DNA of 64,000 nt from Pseudomonas sp. PSB18 (GTDB lineage: Bacteria; Pseudomonadota; Gammaproteobacteria; Pseudomonadales; Pseudomonadaceae): positions 186,001 through 250,000 of the forward strand of contig NZ_NOIN01000007.1 in NCBI RefSeq assembly GCF_014596565.1, in the 5' to 3' direction. Positions 34,978-43,002 of the stretch are shown piece by piece (within the stretch, counting starts at the first letter, position 1; each line of letters starts with the position of its first letter). A program made the position numbers and the translations under genes. The notes below the pieces were generated by a model that did not search any database, was not told the DNA's origin, and saw only the letters and a list, made by a program, of their open reading frames with translations.

Positions 34978-36180
34978 ATGCGCCCCGATAAGCACAACCT
35001 TTCGACATTATCTGCAGCGACACTTGCTGTTCATGGCGGCAATGTCGCGGATGTCACCAGTGGCGCCGTCCGTACACCATTGGTCATGGCAAACTCCTAT
35101 CTCTTGCCGGAAGATCCGGCGACCATGGACTGGTCGAGCCCGGACGGGCTGGTGTACACACGCAATCAAGGCCACAACCAGGTTTGCCTTGAGAAAAAAC
35201 TCGCAGCCCTTGAGGGTTGTGAAGATGCGGTGGTATTCGCGACCGGTGTTGCTGCCTTGCACTCGGTATTTTTTTCATTCTTGAAAAGTGGTGATCACGT
35301 CATCGTCAGTGACATCACCTACCAGGCAGTCTGGCGGCTTTTCGCCGAACTACTGCCTGAACGTTACGGCATTGAGGCAACCTTCGTAGACGTAGGTGAC
35401 CTGGAATCGGTACGTAACGCCATTCGCCCCAATACCAAGCTGATCCACACTGAAACGATCGCCAACCCCACCACGAAAGTTGCAGACATTGCGGCATTGG
35501 CTGAGATTGCACATGCTCATGGCGCGCTGATCTCTGTGGATGCCACATTCACGCCGCCTCCATTTTTTCGTGCAAGTCAACACGGTGTCGACTTCGTCAT
35601 TCACTCATTGACCAAGTACATCAATGGCCATGGTGATGCCATGGGCGGGGTAGTGATCGGCTCCAACCAGTTGATCAACAAGATCAAGAATGATGCCTTG
35701 GTTGACCTCGGCGCGACCATTTCGCCGTTCAACGCGTGGATGATCATGCGCGGCTCGGTCACGTTGCCTCTGCGCTTGAAGCAATTGTTGAACTCGGCCG
35801 AAAAGTTGGCTCAGTTTCTGGATAGCGATGATCGGATTGCCTACGTCTACTACCCCGGTTTGCCCTCCCACCCGCAGCATGAGTTGGCGCGCCGGCAATT
35901 TGCGGGCAAGGGCTATGGTGCAGTGATGGCGTTTGCCGTAGAGGGTGATCCTGATACCCAGAATCGCTTTGTCTCGAACCTGCGCATCATCACGTCGGCC
36001 GTTTCATTAGGGCATGACGAATCACTGATCGTGCACGTAGGTGCAGAGGGTCGAGGTGGATTTGACAAGTACCCCGAAGAGTTCCGCCAGTACGGTCATT
36101 TGCGTTTTTCTGTAGGGCTGGAAGACCCAGAAGACTTGATCAAGGATGTTGCGTTCGCGCTGGACGCAACATTCAAGTGA
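34978..36180 (+). CDS. Cys/Met-metabolism PLP lyase, probable canavanine gamma-lyase
   Basis: Fold-type I PLP enzyme of 400 residues of the cystathionine/methionine gamma-lyase family. The PLP lysine is Lys213 in HSLTKYINGHGDAMGG. Other family marks are YTRNQGHNQVCLEKKLAALE near residue 60, FATGVAALH, SVDATFTPP and the AVSLGHDESLIVH region. AGAGGAAA precedes the ATG by about 6 bp. A gamma-lyase of this family splits canavanine into homoserine and hydroxyguanidine in Pseudomonas canavaninivorans. Co-location with homoserine dehydrogenase, aldehyde dehydrogenase and a CtdA-like protein points to that reaction. Methionine or cystathionine gamma-lyase activity is the alternative from family alone. 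A terminator follows. Confidence 0.82.
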   Translation: MRPDKHNLSTLSAATLAVHGGNVADVTSGAVRTPLVMANSYLLPEDPATMDWSSPDGLVYTRNQGHNQVCLEKKLAALEGCEDAVVFATGVAALHSVFFSFLKSGDHVIVSDITYQAVWRLFAELLPERYGIEATFVDVGDLESVRNAIRPNTKLIHTETIANPTTKVADIAALAEIAHAHGALISVDATFTPPPFFRASQHGVDFVIHSLTKYINGHGDAMGGVVIGSNQLINKIKNDALVDLGATISPFNAWMIMRGSVTLPLRLKQLLNSAEKLAQFLDSDDRIAYVYYPGLPSHPQHELARRQFAGKGYGAVMAFAVEGDPDTQNRFVSNLRIITSAVSLGHDESLIVHVGAEGRGGFDKYPEEFRQYGHLRFSVGLEDPEDLIKDVAFALDATFK

Positions 36181-36227
36181 TTTGAATACGGGCGCTATGT
36201 AACCAGGGTTTGGTCAACCCGTCTTTA

Positions 36228-36252
36228 CCCCCGTCCTCGCGGGGGGCTTTTT
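36228..36252 (+). terminator. Rho-independent terminator after the gamma-lyase
   Basis: CCCCCG (36228-36233) pairs with CGGGGG (36240-36245) across a 6-base loop and is followed by a T-run. It ends the homoserine dehydrogenase to gamma-lyase unit and implies that the SMR gene has its own promoter. Possible elements for that promoter are TTGACG at 36260 and the inverted repeat TTGCGCCTGGCGCAA at 36272-36286. Confidence 0.8.
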
Positions 36253-36322
36253 AATAACGTTGACGTGTTGATTGCGCCTGGCGCAAACAGTCTTTGTGTT
36301 TTTTAACGATTGGGAGTTGCTC

Positions 36323-36640
36323 ATGGCTTGGGTGAGTTTGATAGTTGCGGGGATATTTGAAGTTGTGTGGGCTTTTTCGATGAAACAATCTGAAGGGTTT
36401 ACGCGATTGGTGCCCACGGTCATTACATTTGTCACCGTGGTTGCTAGTTTCGCGCTTTTATCCTTCTCGATGAAGAGCTTGCCGCTGGGTACGGCATACA
36501 CCATCTGGACGGGGATCGGCGCTGTGGGGGCTTTTGCTGCGGGTATTTTCTTCATGGGTGAACCCGCCACGCTGTTGCGTATCGTGGCCGCCGTATTGAT
36601 TGTCAGTGGATTGTTAATGATGAAATTGGTGTCTGCTTGA
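36323..36640 (+). CDS. SMR-family exporter, Gdx/SugE type
   Basis: Four-helix inner-membrane protein of 105 residues. MAWVSLIVAGIFEVVWAFSM with the essential Glu (IFEVVW), and the segments LSFSMKSLPLGTAYTIWTGI and AGIFFMGEPATLLR, are typical of the guanidinium exporter subgroup (SugE/Gdx) rather than EmrE-type drug pumps. GGAG lies 7 bp before the ATG. It lies between the gamma-lyase and the amino-acid importer. Since canavanine cleavage releases hydroxyguanidine, a pump for guanidino compounds here makes metabolic sense. This link is inferred. No guanidine riboswitch was seen upstream. Confidence 0.82.
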   Translation: MAWVSLIVAGIFEVVWAFSMKQSEGFTRLVPTVITFVTVVASFALLSFSMKSLPLGTAYTIWTGIGAVGAFAAGIFFMGEPATLLRIVAAVLIVSGLLMMKLVSA

Positions 36641-36645
36641 AAAGG

Positions 36646-36692
36646 CGAGCATTTTGCTCGTGATAACGTTCAATTTGCCATATTCGTAAAGT
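36646..36692 (+). promoter_or_regulatory. 47-bp repeated regulatory element, copy 2
   Basis: It carries the palindrome CGAGCATTTTGCTCG, then AACGTTC, and ends TTTGCCATATTCGTAAAGT. It is identical at 42 of 47 bases to copy 1 at 32356-32402. It begins six bases after the SMR stop and about 170 bp before the ABC binding-protein gene. It ties the importer operon to the same control as the homoserine dehydrogenase operon. Confidence 0.7.
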
Positions 36693-36814
36693 CGCCGTAC
36701 TCAGGTAACGTTCAAGTCGAGATGCAGGTCTCGCTAAATAATAACGAGCGTCATGGTTAATGCTGTCGGATGTTTACTGCCCTTAATCCAACTACAATAT
36801 CTAGGGATGTAATT

Positions 36815-37597
36815 ATGATTTCGCTAAAGAAGCTATGTTTAGTAATGGGCTTGGCGTTGTGCACAAGTGCAGTGTCTGCCAAAGAATACTCCACCTTGCG
36901 TTTCGGCGTAGATGCCAATTACGCGCCGTTTGAGTCCAAGGCCGCCGATGGCAGCCTCAAGGGATTTGATATTGACTTGGGCAACGCGATTTGCGCCAAG
37001 CTTTCAGTCAAATGCATCTGGGTGGAAAGCGATTTTGATGGCCTGATTCCAGGCCTCAGGGCCGGCAAGTTCGACGGTATCCTGTCATCCATGACCGTGA
37101 CGGCCACTCGTGAAAAAGCCATTGATTTTTCAAGCGAACTTTTCTCTGGATTCACGTCCTATGTGTTCAAGAAGGGGTCAGACCTGAGCACGGATGTGGC
37201 ATCACTCAAAGGCAAAACGGTTGGCTATTTTCAAGGCAGTATCCAGGAAGCTTACGCCAAGGCCGTGCTGGACAAAGCCGGGGTAAAAATCCAGTCCTAT
37301 CAGAACCAGGATCAGGTGTATTACGACCTGGTAGCGGGTCGGCTGGATGCATCCCTTCAGGATGCGCTTCAAGCCCAACTGGGTTTTATCAACTCCCCCC
37401 ACGGCGCTGACTACGAAATGAGCCCGTCGGTCGAGAGCCCTTATCTTCCCTCCAAAACAGCCATCGGCATCGCCAAGGGCAATACAGAGCTCAAGGCCTT
37501 GCTGGATAAAGCGATCCAGGCTCTTCACGACGATGGCACCTATGATTCGATCCAGAAGCAGCATTTTGGCGATCTGAATCTTTACAGCGGCAAATAA
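36815..37597 (+). CDS. Polar amino-acid ABC transporter binding protein (AotJ/HisJ-like)
   Basis: Periplasmic binding protein of 260 residues with a signal peptide of about 21 residues (ending SAVSA-KEY). The family core is clear: LRFGVDANYAPFESKAADGS, GFDIDLGNAICAKL, WVESDFDGLIPGLRAGKFD and ILSSMTVTATREKAIDFS. It resembles arginine/ornithine-binding proteins of the AotJ group. AGGGA lies about 9 bp before the ATG. As canavanine is an arginine analogue, an arginine-type receptor fits the proposed substrate. It leads an operon of two permeases, an ATPase, an Lrp regulator and a chemoreceptor. Confidence 0.88.
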   Translation: MISLKKLCLVMGLALCTSAVSAKEYSTLRFGVDANYAPFESKAADGSLKGFDIDLGNAICAKLSVKCIWVESDFDGLIPGLRAGKFDGILSSMTVTATREKAIDFSSELFSGFTSYVFKKGSDLSTDVASLKGKTVGYFQGSIQEAYAKAVLDKAGVKIQSYQNQDQVYYDLVAGRLDASLQDALQAQLGFINSPHGADYEMSPSVESPYLPSKTAIGIAKGNTELKALLDKAIQALHDDGTYDSIQKQHFGDLNLYSGK

Positions 37598-37605
37598 CCA
37601 CCCGG

Positions 37606-37630
37606 CGCTCGTCCGCTGGATGGGCGTTTT
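37606..37630 (+). terminator. Attenuator-like hairpin between binding protein and permease genes
   Basis: A 9-bp stem (CGCTCGTCC with GGATGGGCG, two G-U pairs) with a 3-base loop is followed by TTTT. It lies just after the binding-protein stop. Such hairpins often let binding protein be made in excess over the membrane subunits, either by partial termination or by mRNA protection. Confidence 0.6.
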
Positions 37631-37648
37631 CGCTATAGGTTGTTGATC

Positions 37649-38377
37649 ATGTTTGAAACATTATTAGGCGCATTGGGGCTCTCTGCATTCAGCTTGCAAG
37701 GCTTCGGCCCGCTGCTGCTCGAAGGCACCTGGATGACCGTCAAGCTGTCCCTGTGCTCTCTTTTACTTAGCGTATTGCTCGGGTTGATGGGCGCCAGCGC
37801 TAAACTGTCCAGTCTCAAGCTGCTGCGTATGCCCGCGCAGCTCTACACCACACTGATTCGTGGGGTGCCGGATCTGGTGCTAATGCTGTTGATTTTCTAC
37901 AGTCTGCAAACCTGGCTGACGGTCATCACAGTGGCATTGGGCTGGCAGTACATCGAAATCAATCCCTTCGTCGCAGGAATCATCACCCTTGGTTTTATCT
38001 ACGGCGCCTATTTCACCGAAACTTTCCGCGGCGCCATGCTGGCCGTACCCCGTGGTCAGGTCGAAGCCGCTACTGCCTATGGGTTAAGTCGCGCCCAGCG
38101 TTTTCGCTTTGTGGTATTCCCGCAAATGATGCGGTTTGCCCTCCCGGGGCTGGGCAATAACTGGATGGTAATTCTTAAAGCCACCGCATTGGTGTCGATC
38201 ATCGGCCTGGCTGATTTGGTAAAGGCTGCCCAGGACGCAGGAAAAAGCACCTATCAATTGTTCTTTTTCCTAGTACTGGCTGCACTGACCTACCTGATCA
38301 TCACCAGCATCTCCAACTTCGTCCTGCGCTGTCTGGAAAAACACTACGCCGCGGGTTTACGGGAGGCGGTGCGATGA
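37649..38377 (+). CDS. Amino-acid ABC transporter permease (HisQ/AotQ type)
   Basis: Inner-membrane subunit of 242 residues. After GFGPLLLEGTWMTVKLSLCS come about five helices, and the EAA loop is AATAYGLSRAQRFRFVVFP. ATG at 37649 is used; upstream TTG codons in the same frame are weaker. It overlaps the next permease gene by four bases (ATGA), showing translational coupling. It would pair with the second permease in a heterodimeric channel for an arginine-like amino acid. Confidence 0.88.
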   Translation: MFETLLGALGLSAFSLQGFGPLLLEGTWMTVKLSLCSLLLSVLLGLMGASAKLSSLKLLRMPAQLYTTLIRGVPDLVLMLLIFYSLQTWLTVITVALGWQYIEINPFVAGIITLGFIYGAYFTETFRGAMLAVPRGQVEAATAYGLSRAQRFRFVVFPQMMRFALPGLGNNWMVILKATALVSIIGLADLVKAAQDAGKSTYQLFFFLVLAALTYLIITSISNFVLRCLEKHYAAGLREAVR

Positions 38378-39084
38378 TCGAACTACTGCAGGAGTACTGG
38401 AGGTCATTCGTCTACAGCGATGGCCAGCAAATCACTGGTCTGGCCATGACATTATGGTTGCTCAGCGCATCGCTTTTCATCGGCTTTATCGTATCTATTC
38501 CATTGTCCATCGCACGCGTGTCCCCCAGGTTTTACGTGCGCTGGCCGGTGCAGTTTTATACCTACCTGTTCAGGGGGACACCGCTCTACATCCAACTGCT
38601 GATCTGCTACACCGGAATCTACAGCCTCGCCGCAATACGCGCTCAGCCTGTGTTGGATGCATTCTTTCGCGATGCAATGAACTGCACCATTCTTGCCTTC
38701 GCTCTGAACACGTGCGCTTACACCACCGAGATATTTGCCGGGGCCATTCGCAACATCGCTCATGGCGAAGTCGAGGCGGCAAAAGCGTATGGCCTCTCGG
38801 GATGGAAACTCTATGCGTTTGTGATCATGCCGTCAGCCTTGCGTCGCTCGCTGCCGTATTACAGCAACGAAGTGATCTTGATGCTGCACTCAACCACGGT
38901 GGCATTCACCGCCACGGTGCCGGACATTCTCAAAGTTGCCCGTGACGCGAACTCAGCGACCTTTTTAACCTTTCAATCGTTTGGGATTGCGGCACTGATT
39001 TACCTGACGGTCACCTTTGCGTTGGTCGGAGTGTTCCGAATTGCCGAACGTCATTGGCTGGCCTTTTTAGGGCCGACTCACTGA
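38374..39084 (+). CDS. Amino-acid ABC transporter permease (HisM/AotM type)
   Basis: Inner-membrane subunit of 236 residues. FRGTPLYIQLLICYTGIYSL and the EAA loop EAAKAYGLSGWKLYAFVIMP are standard for HisM/AotM permeases, followed by ALRRSLPYYSNEVILMLHST. It overlaps the upstream permease by four bases. The ATPase gene follows after about 50 bp. Confidence 0.88.
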   Translation: MIELLQEYWRSFVYSDGQQITGLAMTLWLLSASLFIGFIVSIPLSIARVSPRFYVRWPVQFYTYLFRGTPLYIQLLICYTGIYSLAAIRAQPVLDAFFRDAMNCTILAFALNTCAYTTEIFAGAIRNIAHGEVEAAKAYGLSGWKLYAFVIMPSALRRSLPYYSNEVILMLHSTTVAFTATVPDILKVARDANSATFLTFQSFGIAALIYLTVTFALVGVFRIAERHWLAFLGPTH

Positions 39085-39136
39085 GCCCTGTATCTGACAG
39101 GGCCGCTCCCAACCCGCTTAGAGGATGATTGCGAAC

Positions 39137-39898
39137 ATGTACAAATTGACGGTTGACGGACTACACAAGAGTTACGGTACCCATGAAGTACTCAAGGGTG
39201 TTTCCCTGCAGGCCAAAACGGGCGATGTCATAAGCCTTATCGGCGCGAGCGGTTCGGGAAAGAGTACGTTCCTGCGCTGTATCAATTTTCTCGAAACACC
39301 CAACGACGGTGCCATGAGTTTGGATGGCAAACCAATTTGTATGGTTAAAAATCATGCTGGATTACGTGTGGCGGATGACCGCGAGCTGCAACGACTCCGT
39401 ACCCGCTTGGCCATGGTCTTCCAGCATTTCAACCTGTGGGGACACATGACCGTGTTGGAAAACATCACCATTGCCCCGCGTCGGGTGCTAGGCGTCAGCA
39501 AAAAAGACGCAGAAGACCGTGCGCGGCGGTACTTGGATAAAGTCGGCTTGCCTGCCCGTGTTGCCGATCAGTTCCCTGCGTTTCTTTCCGGTGGTCAACA
39601 GCAGCGGGTAGCGATCGCCCGCGCCCTCGCCATGGAGCCCGAAGTCATGCTGTTCGACGAACCCACCTCGGCGCTTGACCCTGAGGTGGTGGGTGAGGTG
39701 CTCAAAGTCATCCAGGGGCTTGCTGAAGAGGGGCGCACCATGATCATGGTGACCCATGAAATGGGGTTTGCACGCAAAGTGTCGAACCAACTGCTGTTCC
39801 TTCATCAAGGACTGGTTGAAGAGCAGGGCGGACCTGAAATTCTGGATAACCCCAGAAGCGAGCGCCTGCAGCAGTTTCTGTCCAACGGGCTTAAGTGA
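39137..39898 (+). CDS. Amino-acid ABC transporter ATPase (HisP/AotP type)
   Basis: Cytoplasmic ATPase of 253 residues. Walker A is GASGSGKST near residue 38, the Q-loop is MVFQHFNLWGHMTVLENI, the signature is LSGGQQQRVAIARALA, Walker B is VMLFDEPTSALDPE and the switch His is in VTHEMGFAR. GAGG at 39121 favours ATG 39137 over ATG 39125. It completes the importer. The Lrp-type gene starts 12 bp after its stop, so the operon continues. Confidence 0.9.
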   Translation: MYKLTVDGLHKSYGTHEVLKGVSLQAKTGDVISLIGASGSGKSTFLRCINFLETPNDGAMSLDGKPICMVKNHAGLRVADDRELQRLRTRLAMVFQHFNLWGHMTVLENITIAPRRVLGVSKKDAEDRARRYLDKVGLPARVADQFPAFLSGGQQQRVAIARALAMEPEVMLFDEPTSALDPEVVGEVLKVIQGLAEEGRTMIMVTHEMGFARKVSNQLLFLHQGLVEEQGGPEILDNPRSERLQQFLSNGLK

Positions 39899-39910
39899 AA
39901 TGCCTTGGCT

Positions 39911-40414
39911 ATGACCAGCGGAACAAAGAACCACGCGGCCCATGAGGGGTTGGGACGCATCGACGCGGCCATCGTCGACGTACTGCGCCGCAATGGGCGC
40001 ATCACCTATAAAAAACTCGCCTCACTGGTGCACTTGAGCGAGAGCCCTTGTCAGCAACGCGTTCGCAAGCTGGAGAGGCTGGGCGTCATCCGCGGTTACG
40101 GGGCATTTATTGACGAGCGCAAGCTATTACCCTGTTTATCACTGGTGGTTCTAATGACCCTGGCTGAGGGCAGGGGATGCAGCACGCAAAAGGTATTTGA
40201 GGCGCTTGTCAGTGCTTGCCCGCAAGTCATTAAGTGTCACCTGGTGAGTGGTGCGCTTGATTACTGCCTCCGAATACGCTGCCGGGATATGGAGCATTTC
40301 CGATCAGTCACTGAATCATGGCTGGAGAGCACTGAACTGCACCTCGAGAAACTGGTGGCCTATCCACAGCTGGCCGTCATCAAGCCTTTATCGACGCACC
40401 TTGGTATCGAATAA
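39911..40414 (+). CDS. Lrp/AsnC-family regulator (second in the cluster)
   Basis: Regulator of 167 residues. The AsnC HTH is at about residues 15-75 (LGRIDAAIVDVLRRNGRITY, then SPCQQRVRKLERLGVIRGYG), followed by a RAM domain. It is transcribed in line with the amino-acid importer, 12 bp after the ATPase. It is clearly different in sequence from the Lrp at 31901, so the cluster has two AsnC-type regulators in addition to the XRE-cupin protein. Confidence 0.87.
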   Translation: MTSGTKNHAAHEGLGRIDAAIVDVLRRNGRITYKKLASLVHLSESPCQQRVRKLERLGVIRGYGAFIDERKLLPCLSLVVLMTLAEGRGCSTQKVFEALVSACPQVIKCHLVSGALDYCLRIRCRDMEHFRSVTESWLESTELHLEKLVAYPQLAVIKPLSTHLGIE

Positions 40415-40446
40415 CAATTACAACACTTCACGCCTAGAGATAAACC

Positions 40447-42339
40447 ATGATGATTGCGAACCTGAAGTTCAGTCATAAGGTATTGCTTGCGGCATCATTC
40501 GTTGTTGTCGCAGCGTTTTCGCTTTTTACGCTTTACAACGACTCGATTCAGCGCAAAACCATTCGCTCGAACCTTGAAAGCCACCTAGAGGAAATGAGCA
40601 AGATCACGGCTGCAAGCGTTCAGTCCTGGCTCTCTGGACGGGTACTTCTAATAGATCATGTTGCCCAGACGGTTGCCAATGATCCCGCGTCGCAAAACAT
40701 CACGCGGCTGCTGGAGCAGAGGTCGTTGTTATCGACGTTTACCTTCACTTATCTAGGCAGTCGTAACGGTAGTTTCGTCATCCGGCCAAAGGACGATCTA
40801 CCTGCTAATTACGATCCTCGCACGCGGCCTTGGTATACCGACGCAATGGCTGCAGGAGGGACAACGCTGACTGAGCCTTACCTCGATGTGACGACAGGGC
40901 AACTGATGATGACCATTGCAACGCCGGTCAGTCAGGACGGCAAGCCGCTTGGAGTGGTAGGCGGGGATCTTACACTGGAGACGTTGGCGACCATTGTCAG
41001 CTCGCTCGACCTAGGTGGAATTGGCTATGCCTTTTTGGTCAACGCAGATGGCAGGGTGTTGGTTCATCCAGAAAAAGAACGGGTGATGAAGCAATTGAGC
41101 GATATTTACCCCCTGAACACGCCATCACTTAGCTCCCATATCGGCGAGACGGAGCAGGACGGAAAACCTCAAATTTTGATGTTCTCGCCGATCAAGGGAC
41201 TGCCTTCGGTGAACTGGTATATCGGTTTGTCTATCGACAAAAGCAAAGCTTATGCGGCACTTGATGATTTTCGCACTTCCGCCATTTTGTCGATGGTTAT
41301 TGCCGTGGCGACCACGCTGCTTTTGCTGGGCTTGCTTATTCGCGTACTGATGCGGCCCCTGAGATTGATAGCTACAACCATGCGGGATATCGCCCAGGGA
41401 GAGGGCGACCTTACCCGCCGCTTGAGTGCGCATTCGAAAGATGAGTTCGGAGAACTGGCTGCAGACTTCAACCTTTTTGTGGAACGTATTCAGCACTCAA
41501 TACGTGAAGTGTCTTCTGCTACCGAGCATGTCAATGAAGTGGCCAGGCGTGTAACGCAGACCTCTAGTGCGTCAATGTCAAACTCGGACGATCTGGCCAA
41601 TCGCACCAACAGTATTGCGGCCGCGATTAACGAACTCGGCGCGGCGGCCCAGGAAATCGCACGTAACGCGGGTGACGCTTCCCTTCAGGCGTCGGATGCC
41701 CGGTGCCAGGCTGAAGATGGCCGCGAGGTGGTGACCCAAACGATAAATGCCATGGGCGCGCTCTCTGGGAAAATCCGCACGTCATGCAGCAACATAGAGG
41801 CGCTGAATGGTAAGACCGAAAATATCGGTCGAATTCTTGAAGTCATCAAGGGCATTTCCGAACAGACCAACCTGCTGGCACTCAATGCCGCGATCGAGGC
41901 CGCACGGGCGGGTGAAGCCGGGCGTGGGTTTGCTGTTGTAGCTGACGAAGTTCGCAGCCTGGCTTACCGCACGCAGACGTCAGCCCAAGAGATCCATACA
42001 ATGATTGCAGAGCTTCAGATGGGCGCACGTGAGGCGGTACTCACCATGAACGAAAGCGAGCGCTACAGTAAGGACGGCGTGATTATCGCCAACCAGGCCG
42101 GTGAGCGGCTGGGCAGCGTCAGTCAGCGCATCGGCGAGATTGACGGAATCAACCAGTCGGTGGCGACAGCAACTGAACAGCAAACTTCAGTCATCGATTC
42201 ACTGAACATCGACATCACCGAGATCAAAACCCTCAACCAGGAAGGGGTGGAAAACCTGCAGGCCACACTGCTTGCTTGTGACGATCTTGAACGACAAGCC
42301 ACACGACTCAAGCAGCTGGTGGATGGCTTTCGAACTTAG
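40447..42339 (+). CDS. Methyl-accepting chemotaxis protein with amino-acid-type dCache domain
   Basis: Chemoreceptor of 630 residues. TM1 is about residues 10-30, the periplasmic dCache domain about 40-275, TM2 about 280-305, HAMP to about 360, and the signalling domain has the hairpin tip ISEQTNLLALNAAIEAARAG. The dCache pocket has Y122, R127, W129, Y130, D147 and D174. This is the spacing of the amino-acid-binding motif known from PctA-type receptors, so it very likely senses an L-amino acid. The start may be this ATG or the next one. It follows the importer-Lrp genes by 32 bp, suggesting chemotaxis to the imported compound. There is no obvious C-terminal CheR-tether pentapeptide. Confidence 0.9.
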   Translation: MMIANLKFSHKVLLAASFVVVAAFSLFTLYNDSIQRKTIRSNLESHLEEMSKITAASVQSWLSGRVLLIDHVAQTVANDPASQNITRLLEQRSLLSTFTFTYLGSRNGSFVIRPKDDLPANYDPRTRPWYTDAMAAGGTTLTEPYLDVTTGQLMMTIATPVSQDGKPLGVVGGDLTLETLATIVSSLDLGGIGYAFLVNADGRVLVHPEKERVMKQLSDIYPLNTPSLSSHIGETEQDGKPQILMFSPIKGLPSVNWYIGLSIDKSKAYAALDDFRTSAILSMVIAVATTLLLLGLLIRVLMRPLRLIATTMRDIAQGEGDLTRRLSAHSKDEFGELAADFNLFVERIQHSIREVSSATEHVNEVARRVTQTSSASMSNSDDLANRTNSIAAAINELGAAAQEIARNAGDASLQASDARCQAEDGREVVTQTINAMGALSGKIRTSCSNIEALNGKTENIGRILEVIKGISEQTNLLALNAAIEAARAGEAGRGFAVVADEVRSLAYRTQTSAQEIHTMIAELQMGAREAVLTMNESERYSKDGVIIANQAGERLGSVSQRIGEIDGINQSVATATEQQTSVIDSLNIDITEIKTLNQEGVENLQATLLACDDLERQATRLKQLVDGFRT

Positions 42340-42366
42340 GCCATTCCTACAAGAGCAGGCATTGAA

Positions 42367-43002
42367 TCACGCGCGCGAGAACAGCAGCTTAAAACCTGCT
42401 GCCCCAAAGACCAACGCAAGGGTGCCTTCAATCCATCGGCGCGCCCTGCGATAACCCCGAATCATCGGTGCCGTGGAGAACACGATCGCATAACCGCAGA
42501 AAATAGAAATGCTCAACACCGCACAGCCAGCCAGGATGATCATAACTGTTTCAGGTGTCGCTTGTGGTCCCAGACCCAGCGTCATCGTGGCGATCCAGCC
42601 CAGTAAAGCCTTTGGGTTGGTCAGGTGCATAAGCAAGCCCCGCCGGTAGAGGCCAAAACCCGAGATAGGCGGTGCTGCGCCCAGCGCTTTCTCGATTTTC
42701 TCGTCAGGTGTCAGGGCAGAACGTCCCGCTTTCAGGGCTAGGAACAGCAAGTATGCTCCGCCGACGATCTTGAACACGAAGAGTGCCTCTGCGAACTGAA
42801 GCAGAATGGCCGAGACGCTTGTGGCGGCCATCGATCCCCAGAAAAAAGAACCACTGATCACTCCGGCTGCAAGCATCAGCGCAGGTTTTCTGCCTTGGTG
42901 CATGGCAACGCCCATGATCCGCATATTGCTGGGCCCCGGGCTTGCCGCTCCAACAATGTAGGCGGTAAAAACGAGTAGAAGGTGGTGGAAATCAAATGAC
43001 AT
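42367..43002 (-). CDS. LysE/RhtB-family amino-acid exporter
   Basis: Inner-membrane translocator of 211 residues with about six helices. The N-terminal TAYIVGAASPGPSNMRIMGVAM contains the conserved SPGP motif, and LLMHLTNPKALLGWIATMTL is the central family motif. It converges with the chemoreceptor gene. RhtB-type proteins export homoserine, threonine and related amino acids. Homoserine is a proposed intermediate of this cluster, so overflow export is plausible but unproven. It is the last gene before the right island border. Confidence 0.88.
   Translation of the reverse strand: MSFDFHHLLLVFTAYIVGAASPGPSNMRIMGVAMHQGRKPALMLAAGVISGSFFWGSMAATSVSAILLQFAEALFVFKIVGGAYLLFLALKAGRSALTPDEKIEKALGAAPPISGFGLYRRGLLMHLTNPKALLGWIATMTLGLGPQATPETVMIILAGCAVLSISIFCGYAIVFSTAPMIRGYRRARRWIEGTLALVFGAAGFKLLFSRA

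Noticed and set aside
36181..36322. Guanidine riboswitch before the SMR gene
   Set aside because: I looked for paired hairpins with ACGR loops and for the longer guanidine-I or -III patterns and found only a terminator and a simple inverted repeat.
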